The notes beneath the pieces are model-generated. The model saw only the letters and a list, made by a program, of their open reading frames with translations. It did no database searches and was not told the DNA's origin. From Tubiluchus corallicola (lineage: Eukaryota > Priapulida > Priapulimorpha > Priapulimorphida > Tubiluchidae), in assembly GCA_030141605.1 (NCBI GenBank), contig JAQGDQ010000936.1:1-42500 (forward strand): a stretch of DNA of 42,500 bases. The letters are read 5' to 3'. Both the position numbers and the translations under genes were made by a program. Positions 41,701 through 42,500 of this stretch are shown piece by piece; the stretch's first letter is position 1; each line of letters starts with the position of its first letter.

Positions 41701-42350
41701 AGTCTGTTTGAATAAATGTTAGCTATCTTAATTCATGTAACGTAGTTTAATCTTCGGGTTACAAGAGCTTTCACTAAACTTTAATAAACTTCAATAAGTC
41801 AATAAATACAAAAAAACTTACTGGTGAAAGGCAAATGCAGAACAAAAAGTTAAAGCATCGAAAACACAATGTAATGAACTTCACATGGTGAGAAATATAT
41901 CCAACAAACATGAATCCAGTAAAAAGTCACAGGAAAAAGTCACAGAAGAAAAGAAAAAACCCGGACCCTAAATCCAAGATATTGAACAAAAGGTAACCTT
42001 TTCACATACATGTAATGACATCAACTATAAATTTGGTTGTCAATACGTACAAGCCATGCTTTGCCAGTTAATAACTAATTTAAAGTATTTTTGTTTTATT
42101 ACTTTAATTGATTATGGTACTTAAAGGAAGACAGAATGATTTTTCACATACTATCCCATTTTCAAATCCAATACATTTTAATACAATTAATACTGCAAAA
42201 GCTTTTCTGATAATTAAATAATGGATTAAAAACATAATTAATGGTGGGCGAGCCAAACCATTTTTAACCACAATTTTTTCAATGGGTATAAATTTATTAT
42301 AAGAAACATCAAATCAATGCATGTCGTACTCACCTTATTCCAGTATGCAG
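3834..42350 (-). CDS. EPS8: EPS8-like actin-regulating adaptor gene (20 exons placed, 5' end outside window)
   Basis: This is the whole gene span; exons are listed separately. The spliced reading frame gives 874 residues. Numbering from the first residue encoded here: Tyr/Arg-rich N-terminus 1-86, PTB domain about 97-225, Pro-rich linker about 240-255, EPS8 middle domain about 265-500, second Tyr/Arg-rich stretch 501-604, SH3 about 652-700, Pro-rich about 714-776, SAM-like C-terminal effector domain about 785-865. EPS8 family proteins link receptor signalling (with ABI1 and SOS1) to Rac, and cap or bundle actin filaments in filopodia, microvilli and stereocilia. Identification rests on the order of domains and on near-verbatim family blocks such as [20 protein letters not shown] and LARPP-type middle-domain text. 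All 19 junctions are GT-AG and phase-compatible, which strongly supports the model. No initiator Met is assigned. EPS8 versus EPS8L paralogue cannot be decided. Confidence 0.93.
3964..4356 (-). other. EPS8 intron 19 (393 nt)
   Basis: Shortest intron. No repeats seen. Confidence 0.85.
4357..4522 (-). CDS. EPS8: EPS8 exon 19: SAM-like actin-effector domain
   Basis: 166 nt, phase 1 in, phase 2 out. Acceptor CTTTTCAG immediately followed by a second CAG (NAGNAG), donor ACA|GTGAGT. Encodes [18 protein letters not shown], then [20 protein letters not shown] and [20 protein letters not shown] is the family's amphipathic capping helix region; V-x-WLxxKGF is the start of the EPS8 SAM/PNT-like bundle that binds actin. 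Confidence 0.96.
4782..5157. mobile_element. hAT-like MITE copy 1
   Basis: 376 bp. Starts TAGGGGCGAGCATCGAACGT and ends TCTCCCCTA; flanked by near-identical 8-bp target duplications GTATTCTG / GTATTCAG (4774-4781, 5158-5165). TAGGGG ends with an 8-bp duplication fit the hAT superfamily. Interior is rich in TTCGAA/GAATTCGA words and has no transposase. It shares about 260 bp with the element at 6615-7117 in inverted orientation. Confidence 0.85.
5429..6285. repeat. 34-bp minisatellite with a 170-bp higher-order repeat
   Basis: About 25 copies of a 34-bp unit built on TGTGAAATTAATTGTTCTCT plus GTTCCCAATATACT. Variants at a few positions recur in a fixed order: the same five-unit block repeats at 170 bp spacing (for example the GGTTGTTCTCTGTTGTCAAT variant at 5642 and 5812). 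In intron 18. The overlapping Asn/Gln/Thr-rich ORFs result from 34 x 3 = 102 periodicity and are not genes. Confidence 0.95.
6426..6485 (-). CDS. EPS8: EPS8 exon 18: Ser/Gly motif exon (60 nt, frame-neutral)
   Basis: 60 nt, phase 1 on both sides. Acceptor CCATGGCAG, donor AAT|GTAAGA. Encodes [19 protein letters not shown], matching the short SDSGG block before the effector domain of other EPS8 proteins. Being symmetric it could be skipped without frameshift. It is flanked by an inverted pair of hAT MITEs (4782-5157 and 6615-7117) and by a 34-bp minisatellite. Confidence 0.88.
6615..7117. mobile_element. hAT-like MITE copy 2, inverted relative to copy 1, with internal tandem repeat
   Basis: 503 bp, from TAGGAGTGAGCAT to ATGCTCACCCCTA. 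Positions 6860-7117 are the reverse complement of most of the 4782-5157 element at roughly 80% identity by eye. Positions 6675-6850 hold about six copies of a 23-32 bp unit around GAATTGAAACGGAACTTCCG. Target duplication not clear. Confidence 0.8.
7484..8625. mobile_element. pogo/Tigger-like MITE with internal minisatellite
   Basis: 1,142 bp bounded by TA on both sides. Left end CAGTAAACTCCGCATAACTT; right end is its inverse with few mismatches (GAGTTGCGTGGAGTTTACTG). TA duplication and CAGT(A/G) plus 'AACTT' style ends fit pogo/Tigger. No transposase. A related copy in opposite orientation is at 39811-40573. In intron 17. Confidence 0.85.
7780..8345. repeat. 55-bp minisatellite inside the 7484-8625 MITE
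   Basis: About ten copies of a 55-bp unit (AGCCGACTGAGACTTTCCCG then GAAAGATCTTCCGCAGTAGA and TTGTTACTACATAGT). The sister element at 39811-40573 has only one recognisable unit, so the array grew after the copies separated. Confidence 0.95.
8791..8968. repeat. 61-bp tandem triplication
   Basis: CAATTGAAAAGATTTCCACC recurs at 8801, 8862 and 8923, with ACAGTAACGGCTCA between copies. Period 61 bp, three copies, nearly identical. Confidence 0.95.
9255..10216. repeat. Segmental duplication, copy A (contains EPS8 exon 17)
   Basis: Blocks here (9380-9785 and the exon end near 10150-10216, plus a block at 9255-9350) recur in copy B at 10308-10816. Shared landmarks include GGTCAAAGGTTAAGTGTACC (9388, 10317) and CTGTGAAAAGG (about 9726 and 10598). 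The 9255-9350 block has a different position in copy B, so one copy has been rearranged. Confidence 0.8.
10087..10216 (-). CDS. EPS8: EPS8 exon 17: Pro-rich segment after SH3
   Basis: 130 nt, phase 0 in, phase 1 out. Acceptor TATCTCTTACAG, donor CAG|GTGATA. Encodes [20 protein letters not shown] and a polyproline run [18 protein letters not shown] resembles the PxxDY ligand core of EPS8 SH3 domains, so intramolecular SH3 contact is conceivable (inference). A related exon-like sequence sits at 10720-10809 within a segmental duplication. Confidence 0.9.
10308..10816. repeat. Segmental duplication, copy B (contains exon-17-like sequence)
   Basis: Partner of 9255-10216. Its right end carries a degraded copy of EPS8 exon 17, annotated separately. 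Identity roughly 75-85% by eye. Confidence 0.8.
10720..10809 (-). pseudogene. Duplicated, diverged copy of EPS8 exon 17
   Basis: Good acceptor TCTCCTGCAG at 10819-10810, then an open frame in the same phase (0) as exon 17: [20 protein letters not shown], ending in TGA at 10722-10720. PLENYNNL corresponds to PLEDYNNL of exon 17. Proline run and the original donor are lost; the only in-phase donor-like site is TCT|GTATTT, which is weak. Either a dead exon copy or a rarely used alternative Pro-rich exon. Confidence 0.65.
11140..11640. other. Part of EPS8 intron 16, nothing recognised
   Basis: AT-rich, preceded by an AT-alternating stretch at 11106-11155. Only short ORFs without support. Confidence 0.6.
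11651..11764 (-). CDS. EPS8: EPS8 exon 16: second half of SH3
   Basis: 114 nt, phase 0 on both sides. Acceptor CTTTTTCTAG, donor TAT|GTAGGT; the alternative donor 4 nt further (GTAG|GTCACT) gives a stop in the next exon. Encodes [20 protein letters not shown] then [11 protein letters not shown]. The WW, the Gly after the distal loop and VP are standard SH3 landmarks. The residue that is Tyr in most SH3 domains (VPxxY) is Ile here, as in vertebrate EPS8, whose SH3 prefers PxxDY ligands. Confidence 0.97.
12085..12250. mobile_element. Fragment of the CTCGGTTTGCCGG pogo-like MITE family (inverted)
   Basis: The reverse complement contains GCTGACCACTAGTTGGCAG (here at 12233-12251), CAAAGTGACGG and GACAGTTTTTA followed by TTTTGCATA, in the same order as the interior of the copies at 27794, 30711 and 33726. 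Both ends are missing. Confidence 0.75.
12325..12380. mobile_element. Possible hAT-type terminus fragment
   Basis: On the minus strand CAGGGATGAGAATTTTCCGC followed by GGATACGCGGAATTCC. It looks like the end of a hAT-type MITE, but no partner end was found. Confidence 0.3.
12700..12895. repeat. Degenerate CA/ACAC-rich tract
   Basis: Decayed (CA)n-like DNA with interspersed ACACTCAC and TTCACTT words. The His/Thr-rich ORF across it is a by-product. Confidence 0.7.
12898..13600. repeat. Dispersed repeat family R1, copy 1
   Basis: About 700 bp matching 18062-18735 in direct orientation. Shared words include CATAGTCCTCATTTATAACG, CTATCCATGGC, GGCACGACACTAGATCGAGA and AATAAACCCCC. No coding domain, no clear terminal inverted repeats, and a different 3' flank. 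Unclassified interspersed repeat, possibly non-autonomous. Confidence 0.85.
13620..14160. other. Part of EPS8 intron 15, nothing recognised
   Basis: AT-rich, with no repeat matched inside the window. Confidence 0.6.
14165..14378 (-). CDS. EPS8: EPS8 exon 15: linker helix and first half of SH3
   Basis: 214 nt, phase 2 in, phase 0 out. Acceptor TGTTTATCAG, donor GAG|GTAAAT. Encodes a charged helical stretch ([20 protein letters not shown]) and then the SH3 start: [20 protein letters not shown] followed by EYLE. This is the ALYDY position and RT loop. The intron cuts the SH3 inside the RT-loop/beta strand before the n-Src loop. Confidence 0.96.
14380..15200. other. Part of EPS8 intron 14, nothing recognised
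   Basis: Low-complexity AT-rich DNA; short ORFs only. Confidence 0.6.
15205..15322. repeat. Dispersed repeat R2, copy 1
   Basis: 118 bp matching 20823-20942: AATGTTGGTTGCTATGGACT, then TTTAAATCCAG(T/G)AGATGGCTC and GCTTGGCA(A/G)CAGAAAAAA. About 85% identical by eye. Unclassified. Confidence 0.85.
15655..15744 (-). CDS. EPS8: EPS8 exon 14: continuation of Tyr/Arg-rich segment
   Basis: 90 nt, phase 2 in, phase 2 out. Acceptor TTTTTAAG, donor ACC|GTAAGT. Encodes [20 protein letters not shown] and GSSYEPRAE. It continues the low-complexity segment. It is symmetric, so skipping would keep frame. Confidence 0.9.
15746..16436. other. Part of EPS8 intron 13, nothing recognised
   Basis: AT-rich; no repeat match. 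The 22-bp minisatellite begins at its right end. Confidence 0.6.
16437..17632. repeat. 22-bp minisatellite
   Basis: About 54 copies of a 22-bp unit, GTTATTCAACATGCAGAACA plus AA. Variants (ACACGC, ACAAGC, ACATATAG, an extra TTATTCG) recur in blocks: a block at about 16471 repeats 344 bp later, another at 17083 repeats 221 bp later. The array stops about 30 bp from the donor of exon 13. Several Gln/Ser/Lys-rich ORFs across it are by-products. Confidence 0.97.
17664..17884 (-). CDS. EPS8: EPS8 exon 13: Tyr/Arg-rich low-complexity segment
   Basis: 221 nt, phase 0 in, phase 2 out. Acceptor TCCCATCTAG, donor CAG|GTACTT. About 73 residues dominated by Tyr, Arg, Asp, Gly and Pro, with repeated (D/S)RY, DYRYD, ERYGGGY and [10 protein letters not shown] elements. 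It lies between the middle domain and SH3, where other EPS8 proteins have an ordinary unstructured linker. No enzymatic motif. A 22-bp minisatellite begins about 30 nt downstream of its donor. Confidence 0.92.
18062..18735. repeat. Dispersed repeat family R1, copy 2
   Basis: Direct-orientation partner of 12898-13600 (see there). Lies in intron 12, so the pair brackets exons 13, 14 and 15. Confidence 0.85.
18884..19040 (-). CDS. EPS8: EPS8 exon 12: end of middle domain
   Basis: 157 nt, phase 2 in, phase 0 out. Acceptor GCATTTTAG, donor GAG|GTATAA. Encodes [20 protein letters not shown], matching the family Y-P-Y-P-F-(D/N)GW-P motif, then a charged Ala-rich helix ([20 protein letters not shown]) with coiled-coil character. 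Confidence 0.95.
19128..19784. mobile_element. pogo/Tigger-like MITE, family 3
   Basis: 657 bp in intron 11. Left end CAGTAAGTGATCGCTTAACG, right end the inverse of CAGTAAGTACTCGCTTGACG. Preceded by TA; the right flank is TG, so one target-site base has changed. No transposase. Confidence 0.8.
19958..20178. repeat. GGA/GAA polypurine tract
   Basis: About 220 bp almost purely of A and G on the plus strand (pyrimidine on the gene's sense strand), with imperfect GGAGGAGCAGAAGGAGGAG periodicity of 9-15 bp. In intron 11, about 110 nt past the donor of exon 11. The Glu-, Arg-, Ser- and Leu/Pro-rich ORFs in all frames are artefacts of the tract. Confidence 0.95.
20290..20525 (-). CDS. EPS8: EPS8 exon 11: middle domain core
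   Basis: 236 nt, the longest exon; phase 0 in, phase 2 out. Acceptor CTACTTACAG, donor AAG|GTAAAG. Encodes [20 protein letters not shown], then the [20 protein letters not shown] block and [14 protein letters not shown]. These are the best conserved motifs of the family (ELVHFLF-PL, V-PLLT--AVDFL, ETQLW-SLGDAWT-PR). Confidence 0.98.
20593..20820. mobile_element. piggyBac-like MITE fragment (left part)
   Basis: TTAACCCTTTCACTACGT at 20593, then about 170 bp matching 23484-23660, including ACAATAACTTCTTGTGGTGT and ACTAATATTAAATATTAGTT, ending in a CA-rich stretch. The right end is absent; repeat R2 and the 53-bp minisatellite follow. Confidence 0.75.
20823..20942. repeat. Dispersed repeat R2, copy 2
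   Basis: Partner of 15205-15322. It directly borders the 53-bp minisatellite on its left. Confidence 0.85.
20945..22840. repeat. 53-bp minisatellite (about 1.9 kb)
   Basis: About 36 copies of a 49-53 bp unit: CAAGGCAACATGGTGTCAGG, ATTAGCAGATTTTCTTACAT, TTTGAAAAACACA. A 49-bp subtype lacks GCAG and has TTGCATTTTAAAAAACATAC. The two subtypes alternate in blocks around 21230-21960. In intron 10. Confidence 0.97.
22845..23479. other. Part of EPS8 intron 10, nothing recognised
   Basis: AT-rich single-copy-looking DNA between the minisatellite and the piggyBac-like MITE. Confidence 0.6.
23484..24101. mobile_element. piggyBac-like MITE
   Basis: 618 bp flanked by TTAA on both sides (23480-23483, 24102-24105). 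Ends CCCTTTTGCTACGTAG and the inverse of CCCTTACCACTACAGATG. TTAA target site with CCCT termini fits piggyBac. Interior has a (CA)n tract (23645-23720) and no transposase. Its left part recurs at 20597. Confidence 0.85.
23645..23745. repeat. (CA)n microsatellite
   Basis: About 30 CA units with a few interruptions, inside the piggyBac-like MITE. Confidence 0.95.
24250..24365. mobile_element. pogo/Tigger-type terminus fragment
   Basis: Minus strand: CAGTCAAACCTTGTTATACT then GCCCCCTCC, a typical Tigger-style end. No partner end seen. Confidence 0.4.
24769..24857 (-). CDS. EPS8: EPS8 exon 10: middle domain
   Basis: 89 nt, phase 1 in, phase 0 out. Acceptor TCTATTGCAG, donor TTG|GTGAGT. Encodes [20 protein letters not shown] and then KFKLAFNLL. 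Family consensus (L-RA-PP-E-EFVD-FQK-K-A-NLL) is matched almost residue by residue. Confidence 0.97.
25021..25140. repeat. 60-bp direct tandem duplication
   Basis: Two copies, 25021-25080 and 25081-25140, differing at only a few positions (AATGC(A/G)TGTGTTAAAATAAA at both starts). A recent event. Confidence 0.97.
25191..25694. mobile_element. hAT-like MITE (CAGTGGCGG ends)
   Basis: 504 bp between CAGTGGCGGCTTAGTGG and CCACCACTG (inverse CAGTGGTGGCCTGTCGC). CAGTGGCGK ends are typical of hAT elements. No clear target duplication. Short ORFs inside are not transposase. Confidence 0.7.
25828..26231. mobile_element. hAT-like MITE next to the exon 9 donor
   Basis: About 404 bp. Left end CAGGGTTCTCGCAGAATTTT, right end GAAAACTCTG; interior has the TTCCCTGACTTTT / TTTTCCATAACTTTCC words common in such elements. 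AGAAAG flanks both sides (about 25822 and 26232). It lies 27 nt downstream of the exon 9 donor in the gene's sense. Confidence 0.7.
26259..26385 (-). CDS. EPS8: EPS8 exon 9: middle domain, first helix and basic patch
   Basis: 127 nt, phase 0 in, phase 1 out. Acceptor CATTCCAG, donor GAG|GTACGC. Encodes [20 protein letters not shown], matching the family block (ILNHVLDDIE-FI-KLQKA), then a strongly basic run [12 protein letters not shown] that corresponds to the Lys-rich patch of other EPS8 proteins. A hAT-like MITE ends less than 30 nt downstream of the donor. Confidence 0.96.
26535..27189. mobile_element. hAT (Charlie-type) MITE
   Basis: 655 bp. Left end CAGTGGTTCCTAACCTTTTA, right end the inverse of TAGTGGTTCCTAACCTGGTG. 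Flanks TGTTAAAC / TATTAAAT are compatible with a decayed 8-bp duplication. CAGTGGTTC ends are the classic Charlie-type hAT terminus. In intron 8. Confidence 0.85.
27537..27643 (-). CDS. EPS8: EPS8 exon 8: linker into the middle domain
   Basis: 107 nt, phase 1 in, phase 0 out. Acceptor GGTTTAG, donor GTG|GTAAGT. Encodes [20 protein letters not shown] and an acidic/Ser end ([11 protein letters not shown]) running straight into the helical middle domain. The intron before it (677 nt) is two-thirds pogo-like MITE. Confidence 0.9.
27794..28249. mobile_element. CTCGGTTTGCCGG pogo-like MITE, copy 1
   Basis: 456 bp with nearly perfect terminal inverted repeats CACTCATATCTCGGTTTGCC. Fills two-thirds of the 677-nt intron 7. 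Related copies at 30711-31197 and 33726-34705; the last one starts TA-CAGTG, suggesting a pogo-type element. Confidence 0.85.
28321..28462 (-). CDS. EPS8: EPS8 exon 7: end of PTB region and Pro-rich linker
   Basis: 142 nt, phase 0 in, phase 1 out. Acceptor TTTCATTAG, donor CAG|GTTGCT (weaker than the others but the only one that keeps frame). Encodes [20 protein letters not shown], matching the C-terminal PTB helix, then [16 protein letters not shown], a Pro-rich linker that could bind SH3 domains. Confidence 0.9.
28470..29015. other. Part of EPS8 intron 6, GC-richer block, unclassified
   Basis: 28575-28810 is GC-richer than its surroundings (CCCCGGGCGGCGCC, CAGCTCGATGAG, CAATCACGTGACAC-like words). 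It may be a degraded mobile element, but no ends were found. Confidence 0.4.
29030..29468. repeat. 60-bp minisatellite
   Basis: About seven copies of a 60-bp unit: AGCTGATTTACTGTGTGAGT, CAGCTGATGTAGTAGCAACT, GACTCAGCTTCAGCCGAGCT. Because 60 is a multiple of 3 the array stays open on the minus strand with a 20-residue period, but it is intronic (intron 6). Confidence 0.95.
29586..29756 (-). CDS. EPS8: EPS8 exon 6: PTB domain, C-terminal half
   Basis: 171 nt, phase 0 on both sides. Acceptor GCATTTTCAG, donor TCC|GTAAGC. Encodes [17 protein letters not shown], a [10 protein letters not shown] strand and the closing [11 protein letters not shown]. The family motifs (V/L)E(R/N)FPL and LHLFQC are clear. 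Skipping this exon would keep frame but destroy the PTB fold. Confidence 0.95.
30080..30603 (-). pseudogene. LINE (CR1/L2-like) reverse-transcriptase tail, frameshifted
   Basis: The minus frame near 30600-30430 encodes [20 protein letters not shown] then [20 protein letters not shown] and LLFGLGEHE, the well-known C-terminal reverse-transcriptase block of CR1/L2/jockey-type LINEs. Further 3', other frames give Lx[22 protein letters not shown] and IGRTLRF, the standard continuation. At least two frame changes and stops; dead. In intron 5, same strand as the gene. Confidence 0.85.
30711..31197. mobile_element. CTCGGTTTGCCGG pogo-like MITE, copy 2
   Basis: 487 bp with TTCATATCTCGGTTTGCCGG at the left end and CTGAGATATGAGTG at the right. 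Interior contains GCTGACCACTAGTTGGCAG. It includes a short internal near-duplication (GTGTAAGCGTCACACATGTA / GTAACGTCACGCATGTAG). Confidence 0.85.
31254..31381 (-). CDS. EPS8: EPS8 exon 5: PTB domain, middle
   Basis: 128 nt, phase 1 in, phase 0 out. Acceptor TTTGTTAG, donor CAG|GTATTC. Encodes [20 protein letters not shown] and then [15 protein letters not shown]. The DG(I/M)xKLK(L/M) helix followed by a WTQ strand is diagnostic of the EPS8 PTB domain. Confidence 0.95.
31382..33235 (-). other. EPS8 intron 4
   Basis: 1,854 nt, AT-rich. Apart from the Tigger-type terminus at 32247 nothing is recognised. Confidence 0.6.
32247..32340. mobile_element. Tigger-type element terminus
   Basis: TAGTGTTCCCTCACTTATCG followed by CGGGTGTTCCGTTCCAGGCC and CCCGTGATAAGTGAAT; this is the typical Tigger end with its sub-terminal inverse. 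No second end found, so probably a truncated copy. Confidence 0.6.
33236..33322 (-). CDS. EPS8: EPS8 exon 4: start of PTB domain
   Basis: 87 nt, phase 1 in, phase 1 out. Acceptor TTTGGACAG, donor AGG|GTAAGA. Encodes [18 protein letters not shown]. The Y-x-V/L-x-HL-x-TF pattern is the first strand of the EPS8-family PTB domain, which in this family binds receptor tails. Confidence 0.93.
33726..34705. mobile_element. CTCGGTTTGCCGG pogo-like MITE, copy 3, split by a nested insertion
   Basis: Left end TA-CAGTGATTTCTCGGTTTG, right end GTCCGGCAAACCGAGAAGAG. Compared with copy 1 the sequence is interrupted at 34105-34626 and resumes with TAGTTTAGTATCGGACAATC. In intron 3. Confidence 0.85.
34105..34626 (+). 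mobile_element. SINE/LINE-like element with (AAC)n tail nested in MITE copy 3
   Basis: About 520 bp absent from the sister MITEs. GC-richer than its host, ending ...GAGACAGAAGGATGCG plus (AAC)4, a tail typical of a non-LTR retroposon integrated on this strand. Part of it (34440-34565) recurs inverted at 38632-38733. ORFs on both strands show no recognisable domain. Could be a SINE or a 5'-truncated LINE 3' end. Confidence 0.6.
34706..35620. other. Part of EPS8 intron 3; GC-richer patch with CRE palindrome
   Basis: Mostly AT-rich. At 35310-35420 a short GC-richer patch holds TGACGTCA (35340-35347), the canonical CRE/ATF palindrome, and CGCCCGCC. No open frame of note. Confidence 0.4.
35630..36095. 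repeat. Decayed tandem repeat of about 35 bp
   Basis: Degenerate units of the form CAGAAGAC-TCTACAGGCAA-..-AAGCATCTG (for example at 35709, 35886, 35953, 36020) at 34-38 bp spacing. Much more diverged than the other arrays in the window. Confidence 0.65.
36453..36787. mobile_element. hAT-like MITE (CAGTGGCATATC ends)
   Basis: 335 bp. Left end CAGTGGCATATCTAGGGC, right end the inverse of CAGAGGCATATCAGTAGCC. No target duplication seen. Confidence 0.7.
36945..37260. repeat. Tandem array of hairpin-forming units
   Basis: Five to six units of 50-65 bp containing ACGTTAAGCATAAAGATCTT and TACGTTTATAAAGATA. AAAGATCTTT is a perfect palindrome in each unit, and TTTACAAACGT / ACGTTTATAAA form longer inverted arms. 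Intron 3. Confidence 0.85.
37265..38160. other. Part of EPS8 intron 3, nothing recognised
   Basis: AT-rich; no repeats matched within the window. Confidence 0.55.
38160..38290 (-). mobile_element. Fragment with hammerhead-like core, possibly from a Penelope-like element
   Basis: On the minus strand CTGATGA (38246-38240), a short potential stem (GACA/TGTC) and then GAAA (38220-38217), the order of the conserved hammerhead ribozyme core. Penelope-like elements are known to carry such motifs. Stems I and III do not pair convincingly here, so it would be a decayed copy or coincidence. A 40-bp piece (ATCAGTGGTAAATTTTTACA) is tandemly repeated beside it. Confidence 0.3.
38528..38600. repeat. (TGTA)n microsatellite
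   Basis: About 17 perfect TATG units, followed by a TA tract at 38620-38632. ORFs in both strands across it are by-products. Confidence 0.97.
38632..38733 (-). mobile_element. Fragment of the (AAC)n-tailed element, inverted
   Basis: Reverse complement matches 34440-34565: ATTGATGGAGCTGAGCAGTC, CGATCCTTGAACCACTGGA and GTGTATGGAGATCCTGAGTT. Bounded on both sides by TATATA, suggesting insertion into or mobilisation with a simple repeat. Confidence 0.8.
39170..39282 (-). CDS. EPS8: EPS8 exon 3: N-terminal segment before the PTB domain
   Basis: 113 nt, phase 2 in, phase 1 out. Acceptor TATATATAG, donor CAG|GTAATG. It encodes a third (R)HDPYMRDQ motif, a basic-acidic stretch ([10 protein letters not shown]) and a Gly/Asn-rich end ([14 protein letters not shown]). 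The frame joins exon 4 to give SSDQQSNIS. It is followed by the longest intron (5,847 nt). Confidence 0.88.
39811..40573. mobile_element. pogo/Tigger-like MITE, inverted relative of 7484-8625
   Basis: 763 bp. Left end CAGTGAACTCTGGGTAAAAC, right end GAGTTATGCAGAGTTTACTG followed by TA. Positions 40120-40330 are the reverse complement of 8340-8560. It carries an 88-92 bp triplication (39835-40130; CATCGCTTACTCAAAATA at 39899, 39991 and 40081). In intron 2. Confidence 0.85.
40662..40787 (-). CDS. EPS8: EPS8 exon 2: Tyr-rich N-terminal segment
   Basis: 126 nt, phase 2 on both sides. Acceptor TCTTTCAG, donor CAG|GTATAT. It encodes [18 protein letters not shown] followed by a second YHDPYARR motif and a Ser-rich end. 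The YDPYM, HDPYA and (next exon) HDPYM motifs form a short internal protein repeat. It has no clear counterpart in the vertebrate EPS8 N-terminus that I know. The 3' splice site and most of this exon belong to a 120-bp tandem array whose other five copies lie directly upstream in the gene; only this copy keeps a working donor. Confidence 0.85.
40700..41420 (-). repeat. 120-bp tandem array multiplying the exon 2 acceptor and exon body
   Basis: Six copies at exact 120-bp spacing (for example CTATAACCAC at 40729, 40849, 40969, 41089, 41209, 41329). Each has the polypyrimidine tract, TCTTTCAG acceptor and about 84 nt of exon 2 coding sequence. The copy nearest exon 3 continues into the functional exon end and donor; the other five instead run AGAAGATCAATTTTCTGA, an in-frame stop, with no good donor. 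Identity is about 95% by eye, so the array is young. Confidence 0.95.
41421..42333. other. Part of EPS8 intron 1 of the window, nothing recognised
   Basis: AT-rich; a donor-like CCA|GTAAGT (minus, 41815-41823) has no matching exon. Confidence 0.55.
42334..42350 (-). CDS. EPS8: EPS8 exon 1 of window: candidate 17-nt microexon
   Basis: A very strong donor (AAG|GTGAGT, minus strand) follows 17 bases that are preceded by a TTTTGTATAG acceptor. Read in the frame needed by the next exon (phase 2), it encodes LHTGI plus two bases. The codon just upstream in this frame is TAG, so the exon cannot extend further 5'. Phase 0 in, phase 2 out. Inferred from splice signals and frame only, without homology, so this is the least certain exon of the model. 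Confidence 0.5.
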
Positions 42351-42500
42351 CTATACAAAAGAAGTTTACAGTATGTGATTATGCTTGATTTACAAATACG
42401 GTGAAATTGAATAAATGCGCGCTTAACTGTACAAATACCTAACAAATATGAACAGAATCTGTATATCTAAATTACTTAGTGATAATAGTAGTGTGTTCGT

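Noticed and set aside
41810-41830. Recursive (zero-exon) splice site in intron 1
   Set aside because: CACCAGTAAGT is not AG|GTAAGT, so acceptor and donor cannot both be used without loss of a base.

Overview
The window is animal (metazoan) nuclear DNA: AT-rich, non-coding over more than 90% of its length, full of miniature DNA transposons and minisatellites, and carrying one spliced gene with GT-AG introns. Its protein is recognisably EPS8 (epidermal growth factor receptor kinase substrate 8), an actin capping and bundling adaptor found across animals. The repeat content and the divergence from vertebrate EPS8 suggest an invertebrate; I cannot name the phylum.

The EPS8-like gene runs on the minus strand. 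I could place 20 exons between 42350 and 3834 (2,625 coding nt, 874 codons plus stop). All 19 junctions use GT-AG and all keep the reading frame. The order is: N-terminal Tyr/Arg-rich segment (exons 1-3, 42350-39170), PTB domain (exons 4-6, 33322-29586), Pro-rich linker (exon 7), conserved EPS8 middle domain (exons 8-12, 27643-18884), a second Tyr/Arg-rich low-complexity segment (exons 13-14), SH3 domain split over exons 15-16 (14378-11651), Pro-rich region (exons 17-18), and C-terminal SAM-like actin-effector domain (exons 19-20, 4522-3834). The start codon and 5' end lie beyond 42500. Three AATAAA signals at 3446-3419 probably mark the 3' end.

The introns (393-5847 nt) hold MITE families with recognisable ends: hAT-like (4782-5157, 6615-7117, 25191-25694, 25828-26231, 26535-27189, 36453-36787), pogo/Tigger-like (7484-8625, 39811-40573, 19128-19784, and a family at 27794-28249, 30711-31197, 33726-34705 and 12085-12250) and piggyBac-like (23484-24101). 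They also hold long minisatellites (34 bp at 5429, 55 bp at 7780, 22 bp at 16437, 53 bp at 20945, 60 bp at 29030), a purine-only tract and several unnamed dispersed repeats. Decayed LINE reverse-transcriptase tails lie at 2640-3120 (+, downstream of the gene) and 30080-30603 (-). At the left edge (1-290, -) is the start of a gag-like ORF, probably of a BEL/Pao retrotransposon.

The most interesting features concern how repeats reshape the gene: a 120-bp array that multiplied a 3' splice site plus most of an exon (40700-41420), a segmental duplication that copied a Pro-rich exon (10720-10809), an inverted pair of hAT MITEs around a frame-neutral 60-nt exon, a 17-nt microexon, and transposons that repeatedly grow internal minisatellites.
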